Part shown: one piece after another, positions 41,884-51,222 of the stretch
Layout: each line of letters opens with the position of its first letter
Position numbering within the stretch: the first letter of the stretch is position 1
Source: Paenibacillus graminis
GTDB lineage: Bacteria; Bacillota; Bacilli; Paenibacillales; Paenibacillaceae
Length of the DNA stretch: 64,000 nucleotides
NCBI RefSeq assembly: GCF_000758705.1
Contig: NZ_CP009287.1
Location: 4,650,001-4,714,000 of the forward strand
Direction of reading: 5' to 3'
Translations under genes and position numbers: made by a program
The notes under the pieces: model-generated
What the model was told of the DNA's origin: nothing
Databases searched by the model: none
The model's input: only the letters and a program-made list of their open reading frames with translations

Positions 41884-42774
41884 ATGGACTTCGCGAAAAT
41901 TTGGCAGGCAGACATGGAAGGCAATGGTTTGCTGCCTTTGATTATGGGTGGGAGCGACATGCAAAAAGACCCCCTAAAGGGGTACGTGATCGTAGATGTG
42001 AATCCACTGTCCGGTGAGAAGGCCGGGGCGGGGACCGGCAAGACTCCAATCACTGTGTTCAAGGAGGTCGTTATCCCTGACGGCAAACGGCATTCCTATG
42101 ACCTGTTCAGAAAGCTGAAGAATAATTACGAATCGGTGTTTGGCGGCAAAGAGGCGGCTTCGGCTGCAGAACATGAAGATATTCATGAATTTCTGTCCTA
42201 TTCCGCGGTTTCGGCACCTTTACGTCTGGCCCGCAAGTATGCCGAGGATCACCATCAGATTAAGGCCGGGTGCTCCAAAGAAGAATGGGTGGAGACGCTT
42301 AGATCAATCTGGTTCCAGCCCCATAAAGACGGCACCTCATTTTTTGAGCATGTTTTTATTGGAGAACGGGGCAGCAAATGGGGCGGACCGCAATTTTGGT
42401 ACAACTACTATCTGAATGAGGAACCTTACGAATCTCTCGTGAAAGAGGATTCTAACGTCGTTACCAAGCATGCCGGGGCCGGGCAGACTGAAAAAAACAA
42501 CCTGGCTGAAGTTATCACCATAAAATATACAATTGCAAAAACCCAAAACAACGGGGACCAGCAGACCCAAAGCCAAGATATTGGCGGATTGTTTGCAGGG
42601 ATCAGTGCGGAAGGGCTGATGGCCCTGGGAACCGTAGCCTATCTGGATGGCCGGACCCAGATCCCTATGGAGCTTAACGGAAAGTCCTTTGATCTCATCA
42701 TGCATAAGACGGGAGACCGCGAAAAGAATCCGCAAAGCTTCTATCCTCAAATGAAGACACCTGTTCTCGCTTAG
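41884..42774 (+). CDS. EndoU/XendoU-like endoribonuclease fold protein
   Basis: A 296-residue protein. Segments WVETLRSIWFQPHKDGTSFFEHVFIGERG, GPQFWYNYYLNEE and GGLFAGISAEGLMALGTVAYL match the eukaryotic-type XendoU family (uridylate-preferring RNase). The first catalytic His is kept (His156 in FEHVF). The second, in GFHNW of the family, aligns with Gln170 (GPQFW); the catalytic Lys may be Lys214 or Lys219. So catalysis may be reduced, altered or lost. No signal peptide. ATG 41884 with AAGGAGG upstream. It lies on the plus strand between ytfJ and ytfI. Confidence 0.75.
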   Translation: MDFAKIWQADMEGNGLLPLIMGGSDMQKDPLKGYVIVDVNPLSGEKAGAGTGKTPITVFKEVVIPDGKRHSYDLFRKLKNNYESVFGGKEAASAAEHEDIHEFLSYSAVSAPLRLARKYAEDHHQIKAGCSKEEWVETLRSIWFQPHKDGTSFFEHVFIGERGSKWGGPQFWYNYYLNEEPYESLVKEDSNVVTKHAGAGQTEKNNLAEVITIKYTIAKTQNNGDQQTQSQDIGGLFAGISAEGLMALGTVAYLDGRTQIPMELNGKSFDLIMHKTGDREKNPQSFYPQMKTPVLA

Positions 42775-42857
42775 CGCCCGTAACAGCCCTGCAAAATTCC
42801 CTGGCAGCCCGCACTCCCTGCGGCGCTGCCTTTTGGTGCGATACTGCCGCAGCCGGG

Positions 42858-43595
42858 TTAATCCGCCTCCTTCTGTGGGGAAACCGCGGGATTGCGGCTA
42901 AGCAGCTCTTTCCAGTACCGCAGCCCGCCCTGTACCTTGGAGGCCCGCCGCAGAAGCCGGAGCCCCGAATAAACGGCATGACCCATTGAAAGCTTGCCTA
43001 CGCATACCGCCTCCGTGGCAAAGGATATCTCATCTGAGAACACAGGCGCAACAAACATCCGCGGAGATTTTTTCAGCCGGACATACCTGGATATCCACCC
43101 TGCCAGCGTCCATTTCAGCCCCCAGCATGCTCCCGCTGCCGTTGCCGTATATGCTGCATCGCCCAGCGAGAAATCGGTAGACCAATCCAGCTTGGTAATC
43201 TCGACATGAGAAAGTGTATCCTTCAGCCATTTGTTCAGACCATGCGTTGCCTTAATGGCTTTACGGATATTCTTCAGCCAACGGGTAACCGACTCCTTGT
43301 CGATTTGCTCATCCTTGTCTTGATCCTTCCGAATGGGTGCAATGCCGCTTTCTTCAAGCTTTACTTTGATGCCCTGCTCCATTCCTTGGAACACGAGTTT
43401 AGGCAGCTCATAGTGAAATTTGACCAAGCCAAACAGGGCTTTCAAATCTAATTCGATCCGGTCATCTTTTCCCAGCCTGCACACCCGGAGATGAAAATGT
43501 ATGTATGAAGTAAAAATCACTAACAGCACTACAATCACCAGCAGCAGCAGCGCTAAGGGTATTGCCAGCCATAACGTCACGAATGTAACCTCCAT
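42858..43595 (-). CDS. ytfI: DUF2953 membrane protein (YtfI-like)
   Basis: A 245-residue protein with one N-terminal transmembrane helix (about residues 8-30), then LRVCRLGKDDRIELDLKALFGLVKFHYELP as in DUF2953. The rest is mostly extended with basic patches. In Bacillus ytfI lies beside ytfJ, as here except for the intervening EndoU-like gene. ATG 43595 with GGAGG upstream. Function unknown, with a sporulation link by context. Confidence 0.85.
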   Translation of the reverse strand: MEVTFVTLWLAIPLALLLLVIVVLLVIFTSYIHFHLRVCRLGKDDRIELDLKALFGLVKFHYELPKLVFQGMEQGIKVKLEESGIAPIRKDQDKDEQIDKESVTRWLKNIRKAIKATHGLNKWLKDTLSHVEITKLDWSTDFSLGDAAYTATAAGACWGLKWTLAGWISRYVRLKKSPRMFVAPVFSDEISFATEAVCVGKLSMGHAVYSGLRLLRRASKVQGGLRYWKELLSRNPAVSPQKEAD

Positions 43596-43659
43596 GCAAC
43601 AATAATGAGGAGCCTTGCACTAGTATGGCATTCAGGGCTGGAAATAATTCCGCGCACAT

Positions 43660-43733
43660 GCAAAAAAGCCCCATAGCCCCATCCATGATGCCTTCGGCAT
43701 TTAGGTGAATGGGCTATAGAGCTTCTGCTTGTA
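43660..43733 (-). terminator. Terminator after scpB
   Basis: AGCTCTATAGCCCAT-like arms pair with ATGGGGCTATGGGGCT, with ATGCCTTCGGCAT as an inner hairpin, and on the minus strand a TTTTTT run follows. It lies just past the scpB stop at 43747. Confidence 0.8.
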
Positions 43734-43746
43734 TACATCCGGCGGC

Positions 43747-44352
43747 TTACGCCTGTTCCGTATCCTCAAAGGTCATCTGGCTGTCCAGCTTGCTGAACAG
43801 AAGCTGTGTCTCCTCTTCCAGGTCGTCGGAGGAAGCGTCGAAGTTTGAAGGTTCCGGCAGCTCCTTCAAATCAGCCAGCCCGAAACTCTCAAGGAATGAT
43901 TTGGTGGTTCCATACAGAATGGGGCGGCCTACCGCTTCCGCACGCCCGACCTCGTGAATCAAATCCTTGTTGTTCAGGGTATGAATGGCCCGCTCAGACT
44001 TCACACCGCGGATCTCCTCAATTTCCACACGGGTTATCGGCTGGCGGTAAGCGACGATGGCCAGTGTCTCCAGCGCAGCCTGGGACAGGGATGCACGTGA
44101 AGGTGAATAAGCCAGCCTTTCGAAATAAGGCGCATGGTCAGGCAGTGTAGCCAGGCGGTAGTTCCCGGCAATCTGCACTACCTGCAGGCCGCGTTCCTGG
44201 GATACATAATCCTCCTTCAGCTCCTGCAGCGCTTTGCCGGCAATATCCGGCCGCTGCTCCGTAATCTCGGCGATCTGGCGGACAGACAGGCCTTCATCTC
44301 CGGACAGGAACAGCAGGCCTTCAATAATTGATTTCAGCGTTTTGAATTCCAC
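43747..44352 (-). CDS. scpB: Condensin subunit ScpB
   Basis: A 201-residue winged-helix protein; KSIIEGLLFLSGDEGLSVRQIAEI and LSQAALETLAIVAYRQPITRVEIEEIRGVKSERAI match ScpB, which with ScpA and SMC forms the chromosome condensation complex. The start chosen is GTG 44352 with GGGGGAG 9 nt upstream; the longer frame to 44394 has no start signal. It overlaps scpA by 32 nt, consistent with coupled translation. Confidence 0.93.
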   Translation of the reverse strand: MEFKTLKSIIEGLLFLSGDEGLSVRQIAEITEQRPDIAGKALQELKEDYVSQERGLQVVQIAGNYRLATLPDHAPYFERLAYSPSRASLSQAALETLAIVAYRQPITRVEIEEIRGVKSERAIHTLNNKDLIHEVGRAEAVGRPILYGTTKSFLESFGLADLKELPEPSNFDASSDDLEEETQLLFSKLDSQMTFEDTEQA

Positions 44353-45112
44353 TGAGATCTTCTCCCCCTCTCCACTCCATGACAATGTCATCAAATAATT
44401 TCTCTTGGTAGCAGAATATCGCCTTCATCTTCATCAGCTCCAGGATGGCGAGGAAGGTAACCACGATCTCATGGCGGGCCATTTCATCATCCAGCAGCGC
44501 TGAGAAGCGCATTCTGCCGCCTGTCCCCTTGCGCTGGAGCGCAGCCGATACATCCCGTATTCGGTCCTTTACGGATATTTCATCCCGGGTAATCCGCTGG
44601 TAGGAGGATCTCCTGGCCGCCTTGCTTAGCGCCTTCCGGAATGCGGCGATCAGGTCGGCCGTATGCAAGCCCTTGAGCGTATTATCGATTTGGGCCGGCA
44701 CAAAAGGACCCAGGTCCTCCGGCTCCTTGGTAAAGATCAGGCTGCGTTCACTCTCCATATCCAGCAGCTGCACGGCAATGCTCTTGAATTTGCGGTATTC
44801 GATCAGCCGCTGAACCAGCTCTGCACGCGGATCATAATCATCGTCCTCGTAATATTCGAAATCCTCGATTTCAATTACCGGCGGCTTCGGCAGCAGCAGC
44901 TTGCTCTTGATCGACAGCAGCGTTGCAGCCATCACCAAGAATTCACTGGTGATATCCAGCTCAAGCTCCTGCATACTCCGCAGATATTCCATGTACTGCT
45001 CGGTGATCTCGCTGACCGGAATGTCCTGGATGTCGATTTCCGCCTTGTCTATTAAGTGCAAGAGCAAATCGAGCGGACCTTCGAACGTCTCCAGCTTGTA
45101 CAATACAGTCAC
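44321..45112 (-). CDS. scpA: Condensin kleisin subunit ScpA
   Basis: A 263-residue kleisin: the N-terminal LETFEGPLDLLLHLIDKAEIDIQDIPVSEITEQYMEYL is the SMC-contacting part and the C-terminal ~70 residues form the winged helix. The start is GTG 45112 with GGGAGG 7 nt upstream. It bridges the SMC heads and binds two ScpB. Just downstream of ribH, with a terminator between, it forms an scpA-scpB unit as in Bacillus ypuG-ypuH. Confidence 0.94.
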   Translation of the reverse strand: MTVLYKLETFEGPLDLLLHLIDKAEIDIQDIPVSEITEQYMEYLRSMQELELDITSEFLVMAATLLSIKSKLLLPKPPVIEIEDFEYYEDDDYDPRAELVQRLIEYRKFKSIAVQLLDMESERSLIFTKEPEDLGPFVPAQIDNTLKGLHTADLIAAFRKALSKAARRSSYQRITRDEISVKDRIRDVSAALQRKGTGGRMRFSALLDDEMARHEIVVTFLAILELMKMKAIFCYQEKLFDDIVMEWRGGEDLSGIQNAEINY

Positions 45113-45128
45113 GCGGTTTCCTCCCGCC

Positions 45129-45166
45129 AAAAAAAAGTAAAGTGCAGCGCCGCCCGGGCGCTACAC
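45129..45166 (-). terminator. Terminator of the rib operon
   Basis: GTGCAGCGCC pairs with GGCGCTACAC (45142-45151 with 45157-45166; one G-U), and on the minus strand ACTTTTTTTTGG follows. It lies about 80 nt past the ribH stop and overlaps the upstream end of scpA's leader. Confidence 0.88.
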
Positions 45167-45247
45167 AAGTAGAAAGATCTTATGGTTCATGCTTTCTTCT
45201 CATACATATAAATAAGCACGATTTCAGCTGATTCGTCAAGAGGTCTC

Positions 45248-45724
45248 TTATTTAAAAAGCTTGTTCAGGTTCGCCATTTCAATGGCAGAGGTCGCAGCAT
45301 CCCAGCCTTTATTGCCAGCTTTGGTTCCGGAGCGCTCAATGGCCTGCTCGATATTTTCGGTAGTCACTACGCCAAAAATGGTTGGAATACCGGTCTTCAG
45401 ATTGATTGCCGCCACCCCTTTGGCAACCTCATTGCACACATAATCATAATGGGTTGTAGATCCGCGAATGACGGTTCCCAGCGCGATTACCGCATCGTAT
45501 CTGCCGCTTTCCGCCATTTTCTGGGCGATCAGAGGAATTTCGAACACTCCCGGAACCCAGGCCACATCTACTTCATCATCAGCTACACCATGACGCTTGA
45601 ACGCATCAAGCGCACCGGACAGCAGCTTACTGGTAATGAACTCATTGAAACGTCCCACAACTACCCCGTACTTCAGTCCTTCGGATACTAAATGTCCTTC
45701 TAAATAATTCGGCATTGTATTCAT
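45248..45724 (-). CDS. ribH: 6,7-dimethyl-8-ribityllumazine synthase
   Basis: A 158-residue lumazine synthase, penultimate step of riboflavin synthesis. Characteristic parts are [62 protein letters not shown] and [31 protein letters not shown]; the catalytic His is in THYDY. It forms shells or pentamers in relatives. ATG 45724. It follows ribBA by ~30 nt in the FMN-controlled operon. Confidence 0.97.
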   Translation of the reverse strand: MNTMPNYLEGHLVSEGLKYGVVVGRFNEFITSKLLSGALDAFKRHGVADDEVDVAWVPGVFEIPLIAQKMAESGRYDAVIALGTVIRGSTTHYDYVCNEVAKGVAAINLKTGIPTIFGVVTTENIEQAIERSGTKAGNKGWDAATSAIEMANLNKLFK

Positions 45725-45753
45725 CTACCCTTCATTAGTAAGTGATATGGATG

Positions 45754-47007
45754 TTACAGCTTGGAATCCTCATTTTGCTCGATGTTGTCAAAAGTCAGCA
45801 GATGGCCCAGCTTGGCCTGCTTGGTATGGAGATAATTGGTGTTGTCCTTGTTCTCCGGCATTTGAATCGGCACACGTTCCACAACCTCAAGACCGTAGCC
45901 TTCCAGTCCTTTGATCTTACGCGGATTGTTGGTCAGCAGCCTGATCTGGCGCACACCCAGATCCTTAAGAATCTGAGCTCCGATGCCATAGTCGCGCAGG
46001 TCTGCCGGGAAGCCCAGCTTCAGGTTGGCATCCACTGTATCCAGACCTTCCTCTTGAAGCTTATATGCGCGGAGCTTGTTGATCAGGCCGATGCCTCTGC
46101 CTTCCTGGCGCATATACAGCAGAACCCCCCGGCCTGCTGCTTCGATCTGGCGCAGCGCCGCTTCAAACTGCGGGCCGCAGTCGCAGCGGTGGGAGTGGAA
46201 CACATCCCCGGTGAGGCATTCGGAATGCACACGGACCAGCACCGGTTCTTCACCGGAAATATCGCCTTTGACCAAAGCGACATGCTCTTTGTCATCCACT
46301 TCATTCGTGTAGGCGATCGTCTGAAAGTCACCGAAATCCGTCGGCAGGTTGACCGAAACCTCACGGGTGACCAGATGCTCCTTCTCATTACGGTAATGAA
46401 TGAGATCCTTAATGCTGATCAGCTTGAGCTCATGCTTGCGGGCAATCTCGACGAGATCCGGCAGACGGGCCATAGTTCCATCTTCCTTGACCACTTCGCA
46501 GATCACGCTGGCAGGATAGGCGCCGCACATGCGGGCCAGGTCCACAGCAGCTTCCGTGTGTCCGGAGCGGCGCAGCACACCGCCTTTTTTGGCAATCAGC
46601 GGAAACATATGCCCCGGTCTGCGGAAGTCGGAAGGCCTGGCGTTCGGGTCCATCAGCGCTTGAATGGTTTTGGATCTTTCTGCGGCTGAGATACCGGTGG
46701 TGGTATCTATGTGATCGACTGATACGGTAAAAGCCGTGCCATGGTTGTCGGTATTATGTGCAACCATAGGCTGCAGATCCAGTTCTGCGGCCCGCTCTGC
46801 CGTAATCGGCACACAGACCAGCCCGCGTCCCTCTGTAATCATGAAGTTAATCACTTCCGGTGTGGAGCGTTCGGCAAGTGCGATGAAGTCCCCTTCATTT
46901 TCACGGTCCTCATCATCCACTACGATAATGACCTTACCGCGCATCAGATCATAAATTGCGTCCTCAATGGGGTCCAGAACACTATCGTTCTTGGTTGGCT
47001 CGCTCAT
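45754..47007 (-). CDS. ribBA: Bifunctional DHBP synthase/GTP cyclohydrolase II
   Basis: A 417-residue fusion. The N-terminal ~200 residues are 3,4-dihydroxy-2-butanone-4-phosphate synthase ([21 protein letters not shown]); the C-terminal half is GTP cyclohydrolase II ([20 protein letters not shown] with the zinc-binding Cys residues, and RQEGRGIG). ATG 47007 with GGAGG 8 nt upstream; the longer frame to 47058 is not used. It makes both branch precursors of riboflavin and lies between ribE and ribH. Confidence 0.97.
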   Translation of the reverse strand: MSEPTKNDSVLDPIEDAIYDLMRGKVIIVVDDEDRENEGDFIALAERSTPEVINFMITEGRGLVCVPITAERAAELDLQPMVAHNTDNHGTAFTVSVDHIDTTTGISAAERSKTIQALMDPNARPSDFRRPGHMFPLIAKKGGVLRRSGHTEAAVDLARMCGAYPASVICEVVKEDGTMARLPDLVEIARKHELKLISIKDLIHYRNEKEHLVTREVSVNLPTDFGDFQTIAYTNEVDDKEHVALVKGDISGEEPVLVRVHSECLTGDVFHSHRCDCGPQFEAALRQIEAAGRGVLLYMRQEGRGIGLINKLRAYKLQEEGLDTVDANLKLGFPADLRDYGIGAQILKDLGVRQIRLLTNNPRKIKGLEGYGLEVVERVPIQMPENKDNTNYLHTKQAKLGHLLTFDNIEQNEDSKL

Positions 47008-47071
47008 CTTTCTGTCCTCCTGACAGCTTGGCGCACCCTTATCAGGGCTTAGGCACAAGCCTGCTCATTAT

Positions 47072-47740
47072 TTATACAAACCCGTTCGCCGCCAGAAAAT
47101 CACGGCTGATCCGGGAGCTGTTCTCTTCTTCCACATTCCCTGCACGTGAACCATAGTTAAGGAGATGGTCTACATACTTGCCAAGCACATCGCATTCCAG
47201 ATTGATCCGGTCCCCGGTCCGCTTATGGGCCAGGACCGTCTCACCGAGCGTATGGGGAATGATGGATACGGTAAAGGTAGAAGCCGAAGCGTCGACCACG
47301 GTCAGGCTGATGCCGTCAATGGTGATGGAGCCTTTGGGAATAATGAACTTAAACAAAGATGTACGCTCTGGAGCAATCTCGAAGACGACCGCATTCTGGT
47401 CGCGCTTGACGCTGCGGATTTCACCGGTTCCGTCTACATGGCCTTGCACAATATGTCCGCCGAATCGTCCGCCGGCAGCCATGGCCCGCTCCAGGTTCAT
47501 CCTGCTTCCGCTGCGCAGCTCCTTGAGCGTGCTGTTGCGGTAAGTCTGAGGCATGACGTCAACGGTAAAAGAATGATCGCCGATTGAAGTTGCCGTCAGA
47601 CAGACGCCATTCACCGACACGCTGTCGCCGATTTTCAAGTCATTCATAATGAGGGATGCGCCGATGTTCAGCACCATCATTTCGCCTCCGCTGGTCACCC
47701 CCCGCAGCACACCGACCTCTTCAATCAAACCTGTGAACAT
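47072..47740 (-). CDS. ribE: Riboflavin synthase alpha subunit
   Basis: A 222-residue enzyme with two homologous lumazine-binding domains (MFTGLIEEVG at the N-terminus, GHIVQGHVDGTG in the middle). It dismutates dimethylribityllumazine to riboflavin. Start ATG 47740 with AGGAGG 7 nt upstream; the longer frame to 47791 is not favoured. Gene order ribD-ribE-ribBA-ribH is the Bacillus rib order. Confidence 0.96.
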   Translation of the reverse strand: MFTGLIEEVGVLRGVTSGGEMMVLNIGASLIMNDLKIGDSVSVNGVCLTATSIGDHSFTVDVMPQTYRNSTLKELRSGSRMNLERAMAAGGRFGGHIVQGHVDGTGEIRSVKRDQNAVVFEIAPERTSLFKFIIPKGSITIDGISLTVVDASASTFTVSIIPHTLGETVLAHKRTGDRINLECDVLGKYVDHLLNYGSRAGNVEEENSSRISRDFLAANGFV

Positions 47741-47763
47741 CTGATCGCCTCCTGATATTTGCT

Positions 47764-48864
47764 TTAACGGATAGGCGTGCCGCTGATACACACATTATCC
47801 CCGAGCACTTCCACTTCCAATCCTTCAAGTGTGATCGCGCTTTGCATCAGCTCTACGCCCGGAAAGTCGAAGGTTCCGGGTGCGGCTGCGCCACCACCGA
47901 CGATTTTTGGAGCGAAAAACAGGATCACACGGTCCACCAGACCGCTCTCCAGCATTGCACCGTTGAGAGTTCCGCCGCCTTCCAGCAGGATCGAACCTAT
48001 CTCCAGCTCGCCCAGGCGGGTCATCGCTGTCTTGAGATCCACCCGCGGTCCGGCGCCGCTGACAACGATCTGCACCCCGGCGTCCAGCAGTGCCGCCCGC
48101 TTCACCGGATCAGCAGATTCGGTAGTGACGACAATGGTAGGTGCCCGGCCATCAAGGACGACAGCAGCATCAAGCGGAATCCGCAGCATAGAGTCAATCA
48201 CGATCCGGACCGGATTCAGTCCCGGTACTTCCATCCTCGTGGTTAAGGAGGGATTGTCAGCAATCACGGTGTTGACGCCGACCATAATTCCCTGGTGACG
48301 GTGGCGCAGCGTGTGCACAATCTCCCGCGCCTGTCCATTGGATATCCATTTACTGTCCCCGGTCCGGGTGGCCAGCTTCCCATCGAGCGTGCTTGCGCTC
48401 TTCAGCGTGACAAAAGGCTGCCTGGTCAGGATATACTTGATGAATTTCTCGTTCAGCCGCAGAGCCCGGCTTCGGAGCAGCCCTACCTCAACTTCAATTC
48501 CCTGTTCCCGCAGCATGGTGATGCCGCGTCCGGCAACCTGGGGATTGGGGTCCTCACAGGCCACGACCACACGGGCAACCCCTTCATCGATCAGCCTCTG
48601 GCTGCAGGGGGGTGTCTTGCCATAGTGACTGCAAGGCTCCAGAGTCACATAAGCCGTACTCCCTTGAGCCTTGCCTGCCGCCATATTCAGCGCGTGCACT
48701 TCGGCGTGGCCTGTGCCGCGCTGGAGATGGGTGCCCAGGCCAATCATGGCTCCATCCTTCACGACAACACAGCCGACTACCGGATTAATGCCGGTCTGGC
48801 CTTGCGCTCTTTCCGCCATATCCAGTGCGAGTGACATATAAAATTCGTCATTCATTGTATCCAT
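47764..48864 (-). CDS. ribD: Bifunctional riboflavin deaminase-reductase
   Basis: A 366-residue enzyme. N-terminal deaminase domain (about 1-145) with zinc-binding His/Cys: GHAEVHAL and PCSHYGKTPPC; C-terminal reductase domain (about 150-366) with VTLKSASTLDGKLAT. It performs two successive riboflavin-pathway steps. ATG 48864 with GGAGG upstream. It is the first gene after the FMN riboswitch. Confidence 0.96.
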   Translation of the reverse strand: MDTMNDEFYMSLALDMAERAQGQTGINPVVGCVVVKDGAMIGLGTHLQRGTGHAEVHALNMAAGKAQGSTAYVTLEPCSHYGKTPPCSQRLIDEGVARVVVACEDPNPQVAGRGITMLREQGIEVEVGLLRSRALRLNEKFIKYILTRQPFVTLKSASTLDGKLATRTGDSKWISNGQAREIVHTLRHRHQGIMVGVNTVIADNPSLTTRMEVPGLNPVRIVIDSMLRIPLDAAVVLDGRAPTIVVTTESADPVKRAALLDAGVQIVVSGAGPRVDLKTAMTRLGELEIGSILLEGGGTLNGAMLESGLVDRVILFFAPKIVGGGAAAPGTFDFPGVELMQSAITLEGLEVEVLGDNVCISGTPIR

Positions 48865-48910
48865 GTCCTGCCTCCGATCGTTGTGCTGCTCTAGCTTTTG
48901 CCCAGTTCAA

Positions 48911-48955
48911 AACAGAAAACCCGCCTCAATCTCCAGGTGGAGTTCAAGACGGGTT
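48911..48955 (-). terminator. FMN riboswitch terminator
   Basis: AACCCGCCTCAAT-type arms pair across 48918-48955 (17-bp stem, G-U pairs) and on the minus strand are followed by TTTTCTGTTTT. It lies between the aptamer and ribD, the expected place for transcriptional control. Confidence 0.85.
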
Positions 48956-49083
48956 ATACGAGAGTTTACTGGCAGTTCTAATAAAACTGTACGTTTCACC
49001 GTCAAAAAAGACCGAATGTGAAAGTTCGCACATAATATTGGAATACACTGCAGTACGCCTGTCTATATAAGCACAAACGCTAA

Positions 49084-49252
49084 TCTCTCCTTCTTCCATC
49101 CAGACTATACTGTCGGTCCCGGAATTGCACCGGGTCCACCGTCCGTATAATATATACGAAGCGGGTAGCGGACTAAGCAGTGCAATCAGCTTGTTCAGCC
49201 AATCACAGTTGCATCACCGCCGGTAGGGAATTACACCCTGCCCTGAAGGATT
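49084..49252 (-). promoter_or_regulatory. FMN riboswitch (RFN element)
   Basis: Read on the minus strand: CAGGGCAGGGTG at the start, ATTCCCTACCGGCGGTGATG, AACAAGCTGATT, TCCGCTACCCGC, GTGGACCCGGTGCAATTCCGGGACCGACAGTATAGTCTGGATGGAAGAAGGAG. These are the conserved RFN strands. It controls the ribDEBAH operon; FMN binding is expected to cause termination at 48911-48955. Pattern identification only. Confidence 0.95.
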
Positions 49253-49351
49253 GATCTATTTAATTAGTTTTCAGGTTTTGCCTACAACAAAATTATCACT
49301 TTGCTACCGGAAATGCAAGTGCGTTTATGAAATTAACTTTATTTATGTAAC

Positions 49352-49753
49352 TTAATTATCCTTTTGAGCCTGCTTGTCTGTACGCAATAAATCACGGATC
49401 TCTGTTAACAAGGCTACTTCAGGTGCCGGTGCAGGGGTCTCCACTACCTCCACTTTCACGGGCTCCTTGCGCTTGAAACGGTTAGCCAGCTTGACTACCA
49501 TAAAGATTGAGAAGGCAATGATAAAGAAATCGACAACCGACTGCAGAAACACCCCGTATTTCACTACGGCATCTCCATAGGAAAAGGATAGTCCATTCAA
49601 ATCAATACCCCCGGTAAGCATTCCGACCAGCGGCATGATAATGTCCGTCACCAGCGAAGAGACGATCTTCCCGAACGCTGCACCAATGACCACCGCCACC
49701 GCCAGATCCAGCACATTCCCCTTCAAAGCAAACTTTTTAAATTCTTCCCACAT
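49352..49753 (-). CDS. mscL: Large-conductance mechanosensitive channel
   Basis: A 133-residue membrane channel: [35 protein letters not shown] is TM1 with the pore-lining GxxxG-like packing, and [20 protein letters not shown] is TM2; the loop between is short, and the C-terminal helix is charged ([24 protein letters not shown]). It opens on membrane stretch to release osmolytes. ATG 49753 with GGAGG upstream. Confidence 0.96.
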   Translation of the reverse strand: MWEEFKKFALKGNVLDLAVAVVIGAAFGKIVSSLVTDIIMPLVGMLTGGIDLNGLSFSYGDAVVKYGVFLQSVVDFFIIAFSIFMVVKLANRFKRKEPVKVEVVETPAPAPEVALLTEIRDLLRTDKQAQKDN

Positions 49754-49856
49754 TTGTCTTCCTCCAACATCTTGAATTTGAAGTTATTATAGCATTTCTG
49801 ACGACGGTTTAAGAAGCATCTGGAGGGTATAGCGTTTTTTCTTGCTGCGAAAGAGC

Positions 49857-51062
49857 CTATGCATGCAGTTCCAGGTAAGTTGCTTGAATAAATTGGGTGT
49901 AGACCGACGAAGGGTACTTCCCTACTCTTTCGTTTGCGATTTCCGACTGTTGGCGTGCTTCCTCCATTTTCCCTTGTCTTGCGTAAATTTTGGCTTTGTA
50001 GGCATATGAAGTGAAGACAGCTGCACGGTCCAGCGGATGGTAGGCATCGTCAGGCAGGGTAACTTTGGACAGGGCCGCGAGCGCTTCTTCATCCCGGCCC
50101 AAATGATACAGGGCAATACCGGTTTGCAGGAAACAACTCGATTCATACCTGCTCCCCTTGCTTTGATACTTCTGCCCAAGCACGATGGCCTCTTCATACC
50201 GCCGTTCCGCATTAGCCAGTCTGATCTCGGCCAGATGGACAAGCTGCACAGATTGCTCATCCTCTGTAAACTGCACGAACAGCTTAGCCTTATCCAGATA
50301 CATCCCCGCTTCTTCGAGATTCCCGGACATCAGGGCAAGGCTGGACAATACACGGTATAGATGATCTGTCAAATAATACACGCCCTCCTCCCGTGACAGG
50401 GCAATGGCCGCAAGCGCCGCCCTCCGGCTTCCATCATATTGACCCAGCGCCGATAAAGTCACACTCTCCGCATAATGCAGGTCGATTTCGAATAGAAAAT
50501 CGTTGCCGGTTTTTTTACTTACATAGTCATCCCTGACCCGCAGGATCAGTTCGAGGCTCTCGCTGTACCGGCTCTGCGTGAAAAGCAGGGCATAGGCCAA
50601 ATACTGAACTTTAGCACTTTCCACGTATAAATTGAACCGTTCGTAAATCTCGACGGCCCGCCGGATCGCCTCTTCTCCTCCCTCCGTTCCTGTATAGTAG
50701 CAGGCATTCACATAGAATCCCATCAGCCGTGCGGCATCCACCGTCATGGGAAGTCTCCCGTCCATTAGGGGTTTAACTGCGGATACAACCGCCTGATAGT
50801 TTTTGTGCTTGGACAGGGCTTCAATATCGTGCACCAGGCGGGTAAGATCTGCGCTTTGCTCCTCTCCAAGAAAATAACCTGCGTCCACCCCAAGACGCGC
50901 AGCCAAAATTTGCAGACTGCGCATGGAAGGCAGCGCTCTGCCGTTTTCGATTTGGCTGAGCATACTCTTGGTCATATCATCACCGGCCAGATCACTCTGT
51001 GTGAGCCGTTTGCTTGTACGCAAGGATTTGATCTTATCTCCAATCGTTTGTTTGCTTGTCAT
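49857..51062 (-). CDS. XRE-type regulator with TPR-like domain (RRNPP style)
   Basis: A 401-residue protein: N-terminal XRE helix-turn-helix (about residues 9-66, IGDKIKSLRTSKRLTQSDLAGDDMTKSMLSQIENGRALPSMRSLQILAARLGV) and a ~330-residue helical-repeat region with paired helices about 35-40 residues apart, like the TPR domains of RRNPP peptide-sensing regulators. A signal-peptide gene was not found next to it. ATG 51062 lies 160 nt from a divergent MFS exporter, so it likely controls it. Two 17-bp palindromes are in the gap. Confidence 0.83.
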   Translation of the reverse strand: MTSKQTIGDKIKSLRTSKRLTQSDLAGDDMTKSMLSQIENGRALPSMRSLQILAARLGVDAGYFLGEEQSADLTRLVHDIEALSKHKNYQAVVSAVKPLMDGRLPMTVDAARLMGFYVNACYYTGTEGGEEAIRRAVEIYERFNLYVESAKVQYLAYALLFTQSRYSESLELILRVRDDYVSKKTGNDFLFEIDLHYAESVTLSALGQYDGSRRAALAAIALSREEGVYYLTDHLYRVLSSLALMSGNLEEAGMYLDKAKLFVQFTEDEQSVQLVHLAEIRLANAERRYEEAIVLGQKYQSKGSRYESSCFLQTGIALYHLGRDEEALAALSKVTLPDDAYHPLDRAAVFTSYAYKAKIYARQGKMEEARQQSEIANERVGKYPSSVYTQFIQATYLELHA

Positions 51063-51130
51063 TTATAAGGGCCATCCTTCTGTCCGTATTGTCTCCAGTA
51101 TAGCGTAAACGAAAACTCTGAGAAAGTGAT

Positions 51131-51147
51131 GTTAAATATAATTTAAC
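51131..51147. promoter_or_regulatory. Palindromic operator candidate 1
   Basis: GTTAAATATAATTTAAC is a perfect 17-bp palindrome (7-bp arms, 3-bp centre), about 75 nt from the regulator start and about 80 nt from the exporter start. Confidence 0.65.
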
Positions 51148-51184
51148 TTTTTATTGCATATCAACCACTTCCAGCTTAGAATAA

Positions 51185-51201
51185 GTTTAATAATATTTAA
51201 C
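51185..51201. promoter_or_regulatory. Palindromic operator candidate 2
   Basis: GTTTAATAATATTTAAC resembles the first palindrome and is 54 bp from it, close to five helical turns. It sits just upstream of the exporter start codon (51223). Confidence 0.6.
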
Positions 51202-51222
51202 TTTATTTGAAGGGAGCTGCGC

